Shown piece after piece: positions 51,718 to 60,940 of a DNA stretch of 64,000 bases (position 1 is its first letter; each line of letters starts with the position of its first letter). Source of the stretch: an uncultured Elusimicrobia bacterium (GTDB taxonomy: Bacteria > Elusimicrobiota > Elusimicrobia > UBA1565 > UBA9628); contig CAIKVT010000024.1 in NCBI GenBank assembly GCA_903830945.1, positions 1 through 64,000 on the forward strand, in the 5' to 3' direction. The translations under genes were made by a program, and so were the position numbers. The notes beneath the pieces are model-generated. The model ran no database searches, was not told the DNA's origin, and was given only the letters and a program-made list of their open reading frames with translations.

Positions 51718-52536
51718 ATGGACCAAGATCGACCTGCCGACCAGACTCCGATCCCTGCATCGGCATCGGCGCCCGCGCAGGAGGTCGGCACTGGCCTCAA
51801 GGAGACCCGCATCTCCCGCGGCTACACCCTGGAGTCGGTCTGCCAACGCACCCGCATCCCGCGCAAGTTTCTGGAAGCCCTAGAAGCCGGCCGCTTCGAT
51901 GACCTCCCGGCGCCGGTGTATCTGCGCAGTTTCCTGGCGGGCTACTGCGAGTACCTCGAACTCGACTTCCAGCCGCTCTGGGACAGGCTCCACCCCGCCC
52001 CGATCGTCAACGACTCCCCCGCGGGCGCCGATGCCGCGCCGTCCACCAGCGCGCTTCCTCATGATATCCCCGCGACAGCCGACGCATCCCCTGATGGCGT
52101 CCGTGCCGCCGGCGCTCCCGCGGCGTCACCCCTGGAAGCCTCGCCCCACTTCAACGCCCTCCTCTCCGCGCTGGGTGGCATCGTCCTCAGCCTCGCCTTA
52201 GCCCTGGCCCTGGTTTGGTGGGCCGCGCGCGGGCAAGTGGCCAAACTGCCAACCGAGGAAAGCCTTCAGCCGCAGGCGCTGCAGCCCATGCACCCCCTGA
52301 TCGGGCCGAAACTTGTCCTCATGTGCCGAGACGAGACCTGGGTCAGCGTCAAAGCCGACGGCGTCATCCTCTTCGCCGGCCGCCTCCCGATGAGCTCGCG
52401 GCAGGAATTCCAGGCCCGCAAACTCATCGTGCTGCGCACCCCGGTCCCCGCGAACCTAGCCCTCACCCTCAACGGCTCCCCCTACAGGCTTCCGCGGCCC
52501 GAAGAGACCGGGGAGTATCGGATAGTGTCCCCATGA
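51718..52536 (+). CDS. rodZ: RodZ-like helix-turn-helix membrane protein
   Basis: 272 aa. A cytoplasmic HTH_25 domain (GLKETRISRGYTLESVCQRT, IPRKFLEALEAGRFDDLP and VYLRSFLAGYCEYL) is followed by a Pro/Ala linker and one TM segment (LLSALGGIVLSLALALALVWW). The periplasmic DUF4115 domain has CRDETWVSVKADGVILFAGRL split over blocks. RodZ links MreB to the elongation machinery in rods; mreB is not in this window. The stop overlaps pgsA by ATGA. Confidence 0.88.
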   Translation: MDQDRPADQTPIPASASAPAQEVGTGLKETRISRGYTLESVCQRTRIPRKFLEALEAGRFDDLPAPVYLRSFLAGYCEYLELDFQPLWDRLHPAPIVNDSPAGADAAPSTSALPHDIPATADASPDGVRAAGAPAASPLEASPHFNALLSALGGIVLSLALALALVWWAARGQVAKLPTEESLQPQALQPMHPLIGPKLVLMCRDETWVSVKADGVILFAGRLPMSSRQEFQARKLIVLRTPVPANLALTLNGSPYRLPRPEETGEYRIVSP

Positions 52537-53102
52537 ACCTCGCCAACCAGCTGACCATGGCCCGCATCCTCATGGCCCTGGCCATGGTCCTCGCGCTCAT
52601 GCATGCCAACACGGGCTGGCACATCGCCGCCCTGGGACTCTACGCGGCCGCGCTCGTCACGGACTGGGTAGACGGCTATGTGGCGCGCCTGACAAACACC
52701 ATCAGCACCTTCGGCAAGATCGCCGACCCGATCGCGGATAAGATCCTCGTCCTGGGCGCCCTCATCGCCCTCATTGAAAAGCGGGCGCTCGACATCCCGC
52801 CGTGGGGGGTGTTCCTGATTGTAGCGCGAGACCTCTTGATCGGCGGGGTACGCACCCTCGCCGCGGTCCAAGGCAAGGTCATGGCCGCTGAGAAGTGGGG
52901 CAAATGGAAGATGGGCGTCCAGAGCGGCGCGGTGCTGCTCATGCTGGCCATCCTCGTCGTCATTGAAAACGTCGCAGACGCTCCGGCCTGGCTGGAGCGT
53001 CTGCCATACCCTCTTACCGTCCTCTGCGTCTTGCTCACCTGGATCAGCGCTTACTTCTATTACCGCCAAAGCCGCCGCATGATCGAGAATTCATGGGGCT
53101 GA
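52533..53102 (+). CDS. pgsA: CDP-diacylglycerol--glycerol-3-phosphate 3-phosphatidyltransferase
   Basis: The committed enzyme for phosphatidylglycerol synthesis in the inner membrane. The 189 aa start MNLANQLTMARILMA, and the CDP-alcohol phosphotransferase motif DG-x2-AR-x8-G-x3-D-x3-D is complete (WVDGYVARLTNTISTFGKIA then DPIADK). About five or six TM segments are visible. It is followed with a 10-bp overlap by pgpA, whose product acts next in the pathway, so the pair forms a two-step phosphatidylglycerol unit. Confidence 0.93.
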   Translation: MNLANQLTMARILMALAMVLALMHANTGWHIAALGLYAAALVTDWVDGYVARLTNTISTFGKIADPIADKILVLGALIALIEKRALDIPPWGVFLIVARDLLIGGVRTLAAVQGKVMAAEKWGKWKMGVQSGAVLLMLAILVVIENVADAPAWLERLPYPLTVLCVLLTWISAYFYYRQSRRMIENSWG

Positions 53103-53692
53103 ACCGCGGCGACCGCGCGGCGTCGAGCCCGGCAGAGCTGCCGTGCCGCACGCCCTCAAACAATGCCTTGGCGGACGGCGCGGCGGTCTGGCTTGCCACC
53201 GGACTCTATTTAAGCTATATTCCATCGACGTTATTGGACGCCATTCCCAGGGCGAAGTTCTTTGAGTGGACGCGTGGGCGCCGCTGGACCGGAGCGGGGC
53301 TGATGGGGACCGTCGAAGGCCTGATCCTGGCGCCGCTGTTGCCGGCGGCTCCTTTGCGGTTCTGCGCCTTCTGGGCCTGCGCCGTAGCGGTGGCTTGCTG
53401 GCTGTGCGACCGGGCGGAAAAAGCCTTCGGCGTACACGACGACCCGCGCATCGTGCTCGACGAGGTCGTCGGATTTTGGACGGCGATCGCCTTCCTTCCG
53501 CCGCGGCTGCCGGTCTGGATGGCCGCCTTCGTGCTGTTCCGGGTGCTGGACTCGTGGAAGTTGCCGCCTTGGAGTTGGCTGGAACGGCTGCCGGGCGGCT
53601 TGGGAGTGGTGGCCGACGACGTAGGCGCAGGCGTCGCGGCCAATATCGGCCTGCGCATCCTGCTCTGGTTCGTGCCTTGGTTCGGCCTGTGA
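53093..53692 (+). CDS. pgpA: phosphatidylglycerophosphatase A
   Basis: Removes the phosphate from phosphatidylglycerophosphate made by PgsA. The 199 aa contain the family blocks DDPRIVLDEVVGFWTAI and LPGGLGVVADDVGAGVAAN, with several TM segments between. The N-terminal 25 residues are not conserved in the family. An internal start is possible, but the ATG at 53093 is the one coupled to pgsA. The stop overlaps the next gene as GTGA. Confidence 0.9.
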   Translation: MGLNRGDRAASSPAELPCRTPSNNALADGAAVWLATGLYLSYIPSTLLDAIPRAKFFEWTRGRRWTGAGLMGTVEGLILAPLLPAAPLRFCAFWACAVAVACWLCDRAEKAFGVHDDPRIVLDEVVGFWTAIAFLPPRLPVWMAAFVLFRVLDSWKLPPWSWLERLPGGLGVVADDVGAGVAANIGLRILLWFVPWFGL

Positions 53693-54924
53693 AAAAGACG
53701 ATCACGGCGGTCATTGTCCTGCTCGGCCTGGGCGTCTCGGAGGCCCGAGCGCAAGTCGTGGGCATCTCCACGCAGCCGGTCGCCTTCGGGACCTCGACAT
53801 CGACCGTGGCCAACATGACGGCCTATCTAGGTAGCCGGATAGCCCGGGAACGCGGTCCGTGGGTGCTGGGCGAAGTCCTCTTCTTCTCCAAGGACCGCTT
53901 GGTCAGCGACTACTCCTGGCGCGAGGCCGTGCGCGGGCAGCGCGGGTCGCTCTACACCAACGCGGACATCGACTCCGACATCGAACGCCTCCTAGCACTC
54001 AAGAAATTCGACAAAGTGGAGGCCGAACTCTACACGATCCCGGGCGTTCCCGTACCGCCGGAATTCCAAGGCGTGGCGATCTCGACCTCCGAGGTGCGCT
54101 TGGTCTTCTCCATGACCGAGAAATTCGTGGTGGGCGCTTCGACCAAGGTGGTACGACCGCTGGCGCCCGCGGCCGTCTCCGGAGTCGTGCTCACCCCGAC
54201 GGCCTACCGGGGCGCGGGCCGCTACGCCACGCCGGGCATGGGCCTCGACATCAACGCGGCCTACTACATCGGCCGCCTCTACGGGGTCAACAACTATCCG
54301 CACACCTCGGCCAAGACCAACTACATCGACCGCCTGGGAGTCTGGCTGCTGACCGCAGACGGCAAGATGCAGGTCCAATCCGAGACCTCGCTGCGGCCGG
54401 CCATGGCCGTGGGCGTACAAGCCACCGCCCTGCTGCGCGACTCCCCGCAGCCGCAGATCAACCAGACCGCCACTCTCACGGTCAAGGCCTCCAACGGGAG
54501 TACCCAGATCCTCAGCGACGCCTACCTGGTGCTGAGCAAGAAATTCGGGCCGGCGCGCACGAGCGTGGGCGTCATGCAGGGAAACATCGGCAACCTGCCC
54601 GGAAACCTCTCCGAGTTCCTCACGCCTGAAGCCCTGAAATACTACCGAAACGGTCCCGGCGGGCTCCAGGGAGACCACAGCGGCACGGTCGTCAAGAGCC
54701 AGACCGTGCCCTTCGCCAGCTTCCTATTCATCCCCAAGCCCGCCTATCCGCTGGGAGTCGAGGTCATGAAGTTCAACGGCGCACCCCTGAACCCCTGGCT
54801 CATCAACTTCAAGGTGGGCTACTTCATCAAGCTCAACTTCGACGTGGCCTACCTCAAGTACGACGGGGGCTACGACGTGCTGGGCGTCCTGCAGTTCCGC
54901 TACAACTACTTCCCGCAGCGCTGA
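53689..54924 (+). CDS. outer-membrane-barrel-like protein with a POTRA-like segment
   Basis: 411 aa from GTG 53689. A signal peptide (ITAVIVLLGLGVSEARAQ) is followed by about 90 residues resembling a POTRA unit (GSLYTNADIDSDIERLLALK then FDKVEAELY). The remainder has alternating beta-strand patterns ending in an aromatic strand (GVLQFRYNYFPQR), as in outer membrane barrels. The single POTRA recalls BamA/Omp85 relatives, but I see no Omp85 signature that confirms membership. It is the last gene of the ftsK-lolA-rodZ-pgsA-pgpA operon and lies 8 bp from the end of a convergent gene. Confidence 0.6.
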   Translation: MKKTITAVIVLLGLGVSEARAQVVGISTQPVAFGTSTSTVANMTAYLGSRIARERGPWVLGEVLFFSKDRLVSDYSWREAVRGQRGSLYTNADIDSDIERLLALKKFDKVEAELYTIPGVPVPPEFQGVAISTSEVRLVFSMTEKFVVGASTKVVRPLAPAAVSGVVLTPTAYRGAGRYATPGMGLDINAAYYIGRLYGVNNYPHTSAKTNYIDRLGVWLLTADGKMQVQSETSLRPAMAVGVQATALLRDSPQPQINQTATLTVKASNGSTQILSDAYLVLSKKFGPARTSVGVMQGNIGNLPGNLSEFLTPEALKYYRNGPGGLQGDHSGTVVKSQTVPFASFLFIPKPAYPLGVEVMKFNGAPLNPWLINFKVGYFIKLNFDVAYLKYDGGYDVLGVLQFRYNYFPQR

Positions 54925-54932
54925 GCGGCCCC

Positions 54933-57182
54933 CTAAGGGTACCCCCGCCAACGCCGAGCCGCCCATTCGCAGAGCAGCAGAGCCAAGGCCGCAGCCAGCC
55001 ACAAGGGCGAGGCCCAAGGACGACGACGCCGGGTGATCTCTGACTGGCGCCGGAGGGGGGAGAGCTTCTCCAGCAAGGCTGCGGCGTCGCAAGCGGAGAG
55101 TTCGGTGAAGGTCCCGCCCGTGGCCTCGGCCACGCTGCGCAGCCACTTGCGGTCCATGGGGGCCTCGGGCGGCGCCTTGGCCCAATCAAAGCGAACCTCG
55201 TCTTCGCCCCAAGCTTTTCCCTGATAGCGCGCCGAAGCCTTGAGCCTGTGCGCGCCCGGCAAGAGCCCCGTCAACTCCACGGCATAGGTCCCCGGCCCGG
55301 TCTCCCGAGGCAGGACCTGGCGCGACTTGCCGTCCGGGCCCGTCCAGACGACCGTGATCTCGGTGGCGACCGCGGCCGCGGGAGCAAAACCCTCGTCAAA
55401 GACTCGCAGAGCGACCACGGCCGGCTCCCGTGAGGGCAGGCGATCCGGCAGCGGCGCGAACTTGACCTTGGAAAGCTCCAGGCTGCCGGTCAGGTACTGC
55501 ACGGCCCGGGTCCAGAACCGGCCATAAAATCCCGCGGTCCTCCAATCCAGGGCGCCGCCCAAGCGCCAGCGCCAGGTGGAATCCGAACTGACCAGCATGA
55601 CCTTGCCGCGTCCATAGTCGCGGATCGCGAACAGCGGCGCCGGCTCACCAGACTCCATACGCGCCTGGGGATGCGCGGCCAGCACCGTGGCCCCCGGCCG
55701 CGCGGCGACGAACTGTCCGTAGCCGTCGAGCTCCGGAAGAGCCTCCCAGGCCGCGCGGGACTGCTCGGGAGTATCGTAAAGCTGCACGAGCGGATGGTTC
55801 AGCGCCACGGGCTTGGCCCGGAACAGGCCGCCGATGAAATCCGGGACCCGGTTGGAAAGCTTGACCGGCAGGACCTCCTCCAGAGGCGTGCCGCGATAGC
55901 CGCCAAGACTGAAGGCATTCTCGCCGCCGATGACCAGCAGGGCACCGCCTTCGGCCACGAAGTTCCTAAGCGATTCAAGGTAGACCAGGGGAATCTGGCC
56001 GCGAAAGCGCTCGTAGGAGAAATTCTCCAGGATAAAAAGGTCGAACTGGCCGATGGTCTGGACGAAGATCTCCGAGGCCGGGAAAGGGATCAGCGAAAGC
56101 TCATTGTCGGCCACGAGCGTGGGATTCTCGGGATTGCGCAGGATGACGAAGGAGACCAGCTCGTGATTGGGATCAGCCTTGAGGAACTCGCGCAGGTTCG
56201 CGTACTCGGGACTGGGACGGCCGGCGAGGTACATGATCCGGTACTTCTGCCGGATGACCTCCATCCGGAAGTCACGACGAGCTTGGGCCGGAGCAACCCG
56301 GGCCTCCACGCGGTAGCTCTCGGAGCCCAAAGACTCGGCGGTGGCCGTGAATGTGGCGACCGTCGTCTCAAGGTCCGAGCGCAGCCGGAACTCCCGATGC
56401 TCCACCGTCTCCCAGCGCTCCCGGTCCGTCCGGCTCCTCTTGAGGAGGTCGAGTCCCAAGACCCGCCCACCCAGGTCCGAGGCCTCGACTGCGGCCTCTA
56501 CGCTGACGCGGCCGTGCAGGAATGCGAAATCCGGGGTCTTAAGATCCACGAAAGAGACGCCGCGCTCCCGCTGGGCGGGGCCCACGCCCACGACGTCCAC
56601 CGGCATGCGCAGCTCGGCTAAAGCTCGCTCGAGCTCCGGGTCCGACTCGGCGTTGCCGTCGCTGAAGAGCCAGGCCCGCTCCGGCCGCGACGGCTCAGCG
56701 CCGAGGGCAGGTCCTTGGTCGTCCATGACGTCGCGCAGAGCCGACGCCGGCCGCAGGCTGGCCGCCGAGACGGACAGGCCGGCCAGCTCGCTCCAGCCCG
56801 CCAGCCTGCGGCCGCGGTCGCAGAGCGCGTAGAACTGCGGCTCACAGCGCGCCTCCAGCGACCGGCGCCGGCTCTGCAGCCAGTCCAGGGCCGCCCGCAG
56901 GCGGCTGACCGAGCGCAGAAGCCCGCCGTTGCGTGAAGGCGCGGCCATCGGATGGCCGTCGTCGATGAGGACCAGCAGCCGCGGCTTGAAACTCTGCGGC
57001 TCGCTGATGGCCACGGTCGGCTGCAACGCCGCCAGAGCCAAGGCCGCGGCGGCCAGGACCCGCAGCGCCAGCAAGCCGCCGCGCGCCGGCGTACGGCGGC
57101 CATGCCAGAACACCGCGCCGGCCAGAACCAGCGCCGCCAGGGCTGCCGACCAACCGCCGCCCCACTCCAAGGAGAAGCTCAA
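54933..57182 (-). CDS. membrane VWA/glutamine-amidotransferase-like protein of a Bat-type cluster
   Basis: 749 aa. Two N-terminal TM segments are followed by a VWA-like region (RLLVLIDDGHPMAAPSRNGG and RAWLFSDGN). An amidotransferase-like region follows (LFILENFSYERFRG, FVAEGGALLVIGGENAFSLG, IRDYGRGKVMLVSSDSTW), then beta-rich modules and a C-terminal TM segment. The layout matches large proteins encoded next to BatA and DUF58 genes in many phyla, whose function is poorly known. The catalytic Cys of true amidotransferases is not evident. Start TTG overlaps the preceding stop. Confidence 0.72.
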   Translation of the reverse strand: MSFSLEWGGGWSAALAALVLAGAVFWHGRRTPARGGLLALRVLAAAALALAALQPTVAISEPQSFKPRLLVLIDDGHPMAAPSRNGGLLRSVSRLRAALDWLQSRRRSLEARCEPQFYALCDRGRRLAGWSELAGLSVSAASLRPASALRDVMDDQGPALGAEPSRPERAWLFSDGNAESDPELERALAELRMPVDVVGVGPAQRERGVSFVDLKTPDFAFLHGRVSVEAAVEASDLGGRVLGLDLLKRSRTDRERWETVEHREFRLRSDLETTVATFTATAESLGSESYRVEARVAPAQARRDFRMEVIRQKYRIMYLAGRPSPEYANLREFLKADPNHELVSFVILRNPENPTLVADNELSLIPFPASEIFVQTIGQFDLFILENFSYERFRGQIPLVYLESLRNFVAEGGALLVIGGENAFSLGGYRGTPLEEVLPVKLSNRVPDFIGGLFRAKPVALNHPLVQLYDTPEQSRAAWEALPELDGYGQFVAARPGATVLAAHPQARMESGEPAPLFAIRDYGRGKVMLVSSDSTWRWRLGGALDWRTAGFYGRFWTRAVQYLTGSLELSKVKFAPLPDRLPSREPAVVALRVFDEGFAPAAAVATEITVVWTGPDGKSRQVLPRETGPGTYAVELTGLLPGAHRLKASARYQGKAWGEDEVRFDWAKAPPEAPMDRKWLRSVAEATGGTFTELSACDAAALLEKLSPLRRQSEITRRRRPWASPLWLAAALALLLCEWAARRWRGYP

Positions 57183-59986
57183 GGGATCCCCATACGCATC
57201 TTCTGAAGCAGATAAGGCTGATGCACGGCATCCGACTTATAGCTGCCGGTCAGCGAATACATCAGGATGTCGAGGGTGAGCTTGCGCGCGTTATGACGCT
57301 GGGCCTCGCCACCGGGAAGGCAGGGCAGCAGCGGCCGGCCCAGGGCGTCCTTGACCCAGGCGCCCAGAAGGTCGTCGCGGGAATAGATTACGGCCGTGCG
57401 CTCACCCCAGGAGACCCCTTCCAGGGTCCCGCGCACCATGACCCGGCCCGCAGCCCCGCGCAGAAGGAAGAAGGTCTTGAAGACCACATGCTCACCCGGC
57501 AGCGGCTGGAGTTCGGACTCGGCCAGCACGTCCTTGAGCGTGCCGCGCACCCAGCGGTCGAAGGAGCTCATCGCCAGCCCCGAGGTATCCTCGATCCACA
57601 GCATCCCGCCCGCGGTCAGATAGGCGCGCAGGCGCCGCACGTCCTCGGCGTCGAGCGCCGGCGGGGCCTCGCGCCCCGCCAGGATGACCAGAGGGGAAGT
57701 GAATAGAGCCGGGTCCTTGAGCATGATGACGCGCCGCTCCGGCTCCACCAGGACGCTGGTCACCGTGCCCAGAAGCTGCAGCACCTCCGCGGGCGCGTCC
57801 GGATAGGGATCCCACGTCGAGCCGAGCTTCAGCTGGGTCCACACGAACCGGTCTCCCTGCTGAGCCGCGGCGGGCAGGCTCAGGCCCGCCAGCAAGAGCA
57901 CGAGAAAGAAAACGCGCGGCAGGCACATAAGCATCTCGACGACCAGGCAGGCGATCGCGGCCGCCAGAGCCATGCCGCGCGCTTCGCGGCCGCGCACCTT
58001 GGTCCAGAACTCATCCCGCAGCCGCTCCACGCTCAATTCCCGCCAGGGGGCAAACGCAGCCGGCGCCGGATCGCTTTCGCCGGCGCCGCGGTCGAGGTTG
58101 ACGGCGTAGACCCTGCCGCCGGTCTCATCCTCCATGACATAGAGTCCGGGCCTCGCCGTCTCGAAGTATTCCACCCGCCGGTCCTTGACCCAAAGCGTGG
58201 CGACGCGCCCCTCGGGAGAACGCACTCTCACCCGAGCCGGGGCCGCCTCCTGGCGCGTCCAGGTCCTGACGATAGGCTCTCCCACCTTGACGCTGAAACT
58301 CTCGATGGCTCCCGCGGGCTCGCGCAAAAGCGAAAGGACGGCGGACACCAAGGCGGTGAAAACCGGCTTGACCGGCAGGTTGCCGGAGACGGCGTCAAAC
58401 CCGGCTCCCCAGACCGCCACACGGCCGGCGCCATAGACGGCCGAAACCAAGAGCGGCGCGCCGGATGCAGTCCGCATCCAAACCTGGCCCCCCGGGCGCG
58501 GTGTCACGTCCAGGCGGCGCGTCAGCGCGACCTTGTCGAGTTCGAAGTCCCGCCAAGCCGAGGCTAGTGCGCCCGGCTCCAGACGCAGACCCCGCGCCGA
58601 CTCCGGCTCGGCGGCGGCGATCCGGACCGGGAGCCACGGCGACAAGCCGCCCAGGACGAGGGCCCCTTCGCGGCTGCCCGGAAACAGCCACAGCCCGCCG
58701 CCCCGGCGGACATACGCCTCCAGGGCCGCGGCCGCGGCGGCGGGAAGCGCCTGGATATCGGCCAACGCCACGGCATCGTAATCCGCCAGCCGCACCCCGG
58801 AAGAGCCGAGCCGGCCCGACTCCGCGAAATCCGCGTCCCATTCCAGGAGCCGCTTACCGGGCCCGGCGAAAAGGTCCTGCAGGAAATACCCGGCATGGGG
58901 CGAGCGCAAAAAAGCGGGGTCGCCGTAGAGGACCAGCAGCCGGCCGCGGCGCGGCTGCCGGAAGGAATAGTAATAGGCATCGTCGGCCGGCAGGGCGTCG
59001 GGGCGCAGCTCCACGTGGCCGGACCACGTCGGCGCCAAAGCGCCGACGCCCCGAGCGTCATCAGGAGATGCGTTGACGATCGCGGGAGCCGGCGCAGGCG
59101 CCGGCCGGCCCGCGGGCAAGGGCACAGACGAGACGGCCTCGCCCCGGCCCCGCAACGCCACGGCGCTGGCCCCCAGGCGCGTGCGCTCCTGCCACAGGTC
59201 CAAAGACGAGTCCGCCGGGGCCGAAGCCCATAGCGCGACGCGCAAGGCCGGCTGGTCGGAGGAGCCGGCGCGCTCCGGACGGGCGGAGAGCACCGTCGCG
59301 TTGAACGGAGGGGACGGCCAGGAGATGCAGTAAAGGCCGATCCCAGGCTCCGGCGGGGGCAAGACCCCGCGCAGCCCATGAGCCGCGCCATCGCTCAAGA
59401 GCAAGACGGCGCGAGCCCTACGAGAGCGCCCCAAAAAGGCGTAGGCCGCGCGCAGAGCGGGAGCGTAATCGGTGCCGCGCGAGCCCGGGAGGGAATGGTC
59501 GATGAGCTCCTGACAGGCACGCGGGCTCATCCAATCGAGCCCCGCGCCCTCCACGCGGTCGTTGAAAGCGGCGCAGGCCACGCGGTCGGAGGGCCGCAGG
59601 CTGCGCAGCAGCACATCCGCCGCCGCGCACGCCGCGGCCCAACGCGCGCGGCCCTGGCTCACCGCTCCCATCGAATAGGAGTCGTCCCAGAGCAGCACGA
59701 GGTCCACCCCGTCGCCGGCCGCGGCCCCGGGAGCCCCGCCGCCGCGCTGCTCCAGGACCGGTCCGGCATAGGCGGCGATCAGAGCCAGGACGACGGCGCA
59801 GCGGACCGCAGCAAGAAGCCATTGGCGCAGCCGGGTGCGCGGCAAGGCCTGGGCCTGGACCCGGCGCAGCAGGGTCAGATCCGAGAACTCCACCTTCCGG
59901 GCGCGGCGCCGGGACAACAGATGCAGGAGCAGAGGAACGCCCCCCAAGGGCAGGGCCCAAAGCACGGCCGGATTGGTGAAGGTCAC
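57179..59986 (-). CDS. BatA-type VWA protein fused to a DUF4159 domain
   Basis: 935 aa. The N-terminal BatA motif (FTNPAVLWALPLGGVPLLLH then LLSRRRARKVEFSDL) and a second TM segment lead to a VWA domain with DDSYSMG, a variant MIDAS-like motif in place of DxSxS. An amidotransferase-like beta region follows. Near residue 690 there are hydrophobic helices (ALAAAIACLVVEMLMCLP and FFLVLLLAGLSLPAAAQQ); the second looks like a signal peptide. After it comes a DUF4159 domain (FVWTQLKLGSTWDPYP, ITYLTAGG-like YLTAGGMLWIEDTSG, LTLDILMYSLTGSYKSDA). Two ancestral genes seem to have fused. GTG start overlaps the DUF58 stop. Confidence 0.78.
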   Translation of the reverse strand: MTFTNPAVLWALPLGGVPLLLHLLSRRRARKVEFSDLTLLRRVQAQALPRTRLRQWLLAAVRCAVVLALIAAYAGPVLEQRGGGAPGAAAGDGVDLVLLWDDSYSMGAVSQGRARWAAACAAADVLLRSLRPSDRVACAAFNDRVEGAGLDWMSPRACQELIDHSLPGSRGTDYAPALRAAYAFLGRSRRARAVLLLSDGAAHGLRGVLPPPEPGIGLYCISWPSPPFNATVLSARPERAGSSDQPALRVALWASAPADSSLDLWQERTRLGASAVALRGRGEAVSSVPLPAGRPAPAPAPAIVNASPDDARGVGALAPTWSGHVELRPDALPADDAYYYSFRQPRRGRLLVLYGDPAFLRSPHAGYFLQDLFAGPGKRLLEWDADFAESGRLGSSGVRLADYDAVALADIQALPAAAAAALEAYVRRGGGLWLFPGSREGALVLGGLSPWLPVRIAAAEPESARGLRLEPGALASAWRDFELDKVALTRRLDVTPRPGGQVWMRTASGAPLLVSAVYGAGRVAVWGAGFDAVSGNLPVKPVFTALVSAVLSLLREPAGAIESFSVKVGEPIVRTWTRQEAAPARVRVRSPEGRVATLWVKDRRVEYFETARPGLYVMEDETGGRVYAVNLDRGAGESDPAPAAFAPWRELSVERLRDEFWTKVRGREARGMALAAAIACLVVEMLMCLPRVFFLVLLLAGLSLPAAAQQGDRFVWTQLKLGSTWDPYPDAPAEVLQLLGTVTSVLVEPERRVIMLKDPALFTSPLVILAGREAPPALDAEDVRRLRAYLTAGGMLWIEDTSGLAMSSFDRWVRGTLKDVLAESELQPLPGEHVVFKTFFLLRGAAGRVMVRGTLEGVSWGERTAVIYSRDDLLGAWVKDALGRPLLPCLPGGEAQRHNARKLTLDILMYSLTGSYKSDAVHQPYLLQKMRMGIP

Positions 59987-60864
59987 GGCATCCTACGGCC
60001 CAGGAAGCGCGCCAAGTCCTCGTCCCAAGGGCGGTCGTTGTAGAAACTCATGTAGGATATGGCGGCACCGTGGAAGCCCGCCTCATAGAGCTTCTGCTGG
60101 CGCTGGAAGGCCGCCCGATAGGCGTCTTGAAGGGAGGACGCGTCGCAGTAAAGCTCCTGCCGGTCCTCCAGGCCCCGGAACAGAGTGGGCCCCGCGAAGC
60201 CGAAGTCCCTCTCGGCCGGATCGAGCACCTGCAAGACCATGAGCTCATGGCGACGCGCTTGCAGGGCCTTGACCACCTTAAGGATGGCGTCACAGTCTCC
60301 GAGGAGGTCCGAGATCAAAACGACCAAGGAACGACGGCGGATGCGGACGGCGGCGGCCTCCAGAGCCGCGGCCAGGTCGGTCTCGCCGCCGGCTTGGCTG
60401 CGCCCCAGCAGGCCGTCGAGGACCTCGAGCTGTCCGAAGCTGGTGCGGGGGGGGATGAACTCGCGGGGCTGCGTGTCGAAGGTCGCCAGGCCGACGGCGT
60501 CGCCCTCGGCGAGGACGAGGAAAGCGGCAGCCATGGCCAAGCGGCAGGCATTCTCCCACTTGGCCGGACGGCCGCCCGCGGCATAGGCCATGGATCCGGA
60601 AACGTCGAGAAGAACCATGCCGGTGAGGATGTTCTCGGATTGGTACTGGCGCACGTAGAAGCGCTCCTGGCGGGCGAAGACCTTCCAATCGAGAGCCTTG
60701 ATCTCGTCGCCGGGGACATAGGCGCGATGGTGGGCGAACTCATGCGAAATACCTCGGGCCGAGCTGCGATGACGGCCGGTCAGGTGGCCTTCGGCAGTTA
60801 TGCGGCGCAGGTTGAGGCTGAGGTTGCGCAACTTGGCCAGGGCGACGGGGTCAAGATAGCGCAT
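59983..60864 (-). CDS. DUF58 domain protein
   Basis: 293 aa, soluble. The family hallmark RHRSSARGISHEFAHHRAYV and PGDEIKALDWKVFARQERFY is followed by a VWA-like half with LLDVSGSMAYAAG and LVVLISDLLGD. DUF58 proteins normally accompany a MoxR AAA ATPase and Bat proteins, thought to act in chaperone- or stress-like envelope functions. No moxR lies upstream here. It is first in a three-gene minus-strand operon with GTGA and TTGA junctions. Confidence 0.9.
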   Translation of the reverse strand: MRYLDPVALAKLRNLSLNLRRITAEGHLTGRHRSSARGISHEFAHHRAYVPGDEIKALDWKVFARQERFYVRQYQSENILTGMVLLDVSGSMAYAAGGRPAKWENACRLAMAAAFLVLAEGDAVGLATFDTQPREFIPPRTSFGQLEVLDGLLGRSQAGGETDLAAALEAAAVRIRRRSLVVLISDLLGDCDAILKVVKALQARRHELMVLQVLDPAERDFGFAGPTLFRGLEDRQELYCDASSLQDAYRAAFQRQQKLYEAGFHGAAISYMSFYNDRPWDEDLARFLGRRMP

Positions 60865-60870
60865 GAGGGA

Positions 60871-60876
60871 ATTCTA
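60871..60876 (-). promoter_or_regulatory. -10 element of the DUF58 operon, predicted leaderless
   Basis: TAGAAT on the minus strand ends six bases before the DUF58 ATG, the same spacing as at rpsO and aspS. A -35 is not clear. The gap 60865-60940 to the next gene has no other feature. Confidence 0.5.
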
Positions 60877-60940
60877 CTAATATGAGCGTACGGGGCGCTT
60901 GCTGCGGCAGGAGGCTACCCTATATCATCTTTATGCGCTG

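Noticed and set aside
54918-54940. Terminator between convergent genes
   Set aside because: Only 8 bp separate the stop codons, and no stem with a T-tract is visible on either strand.
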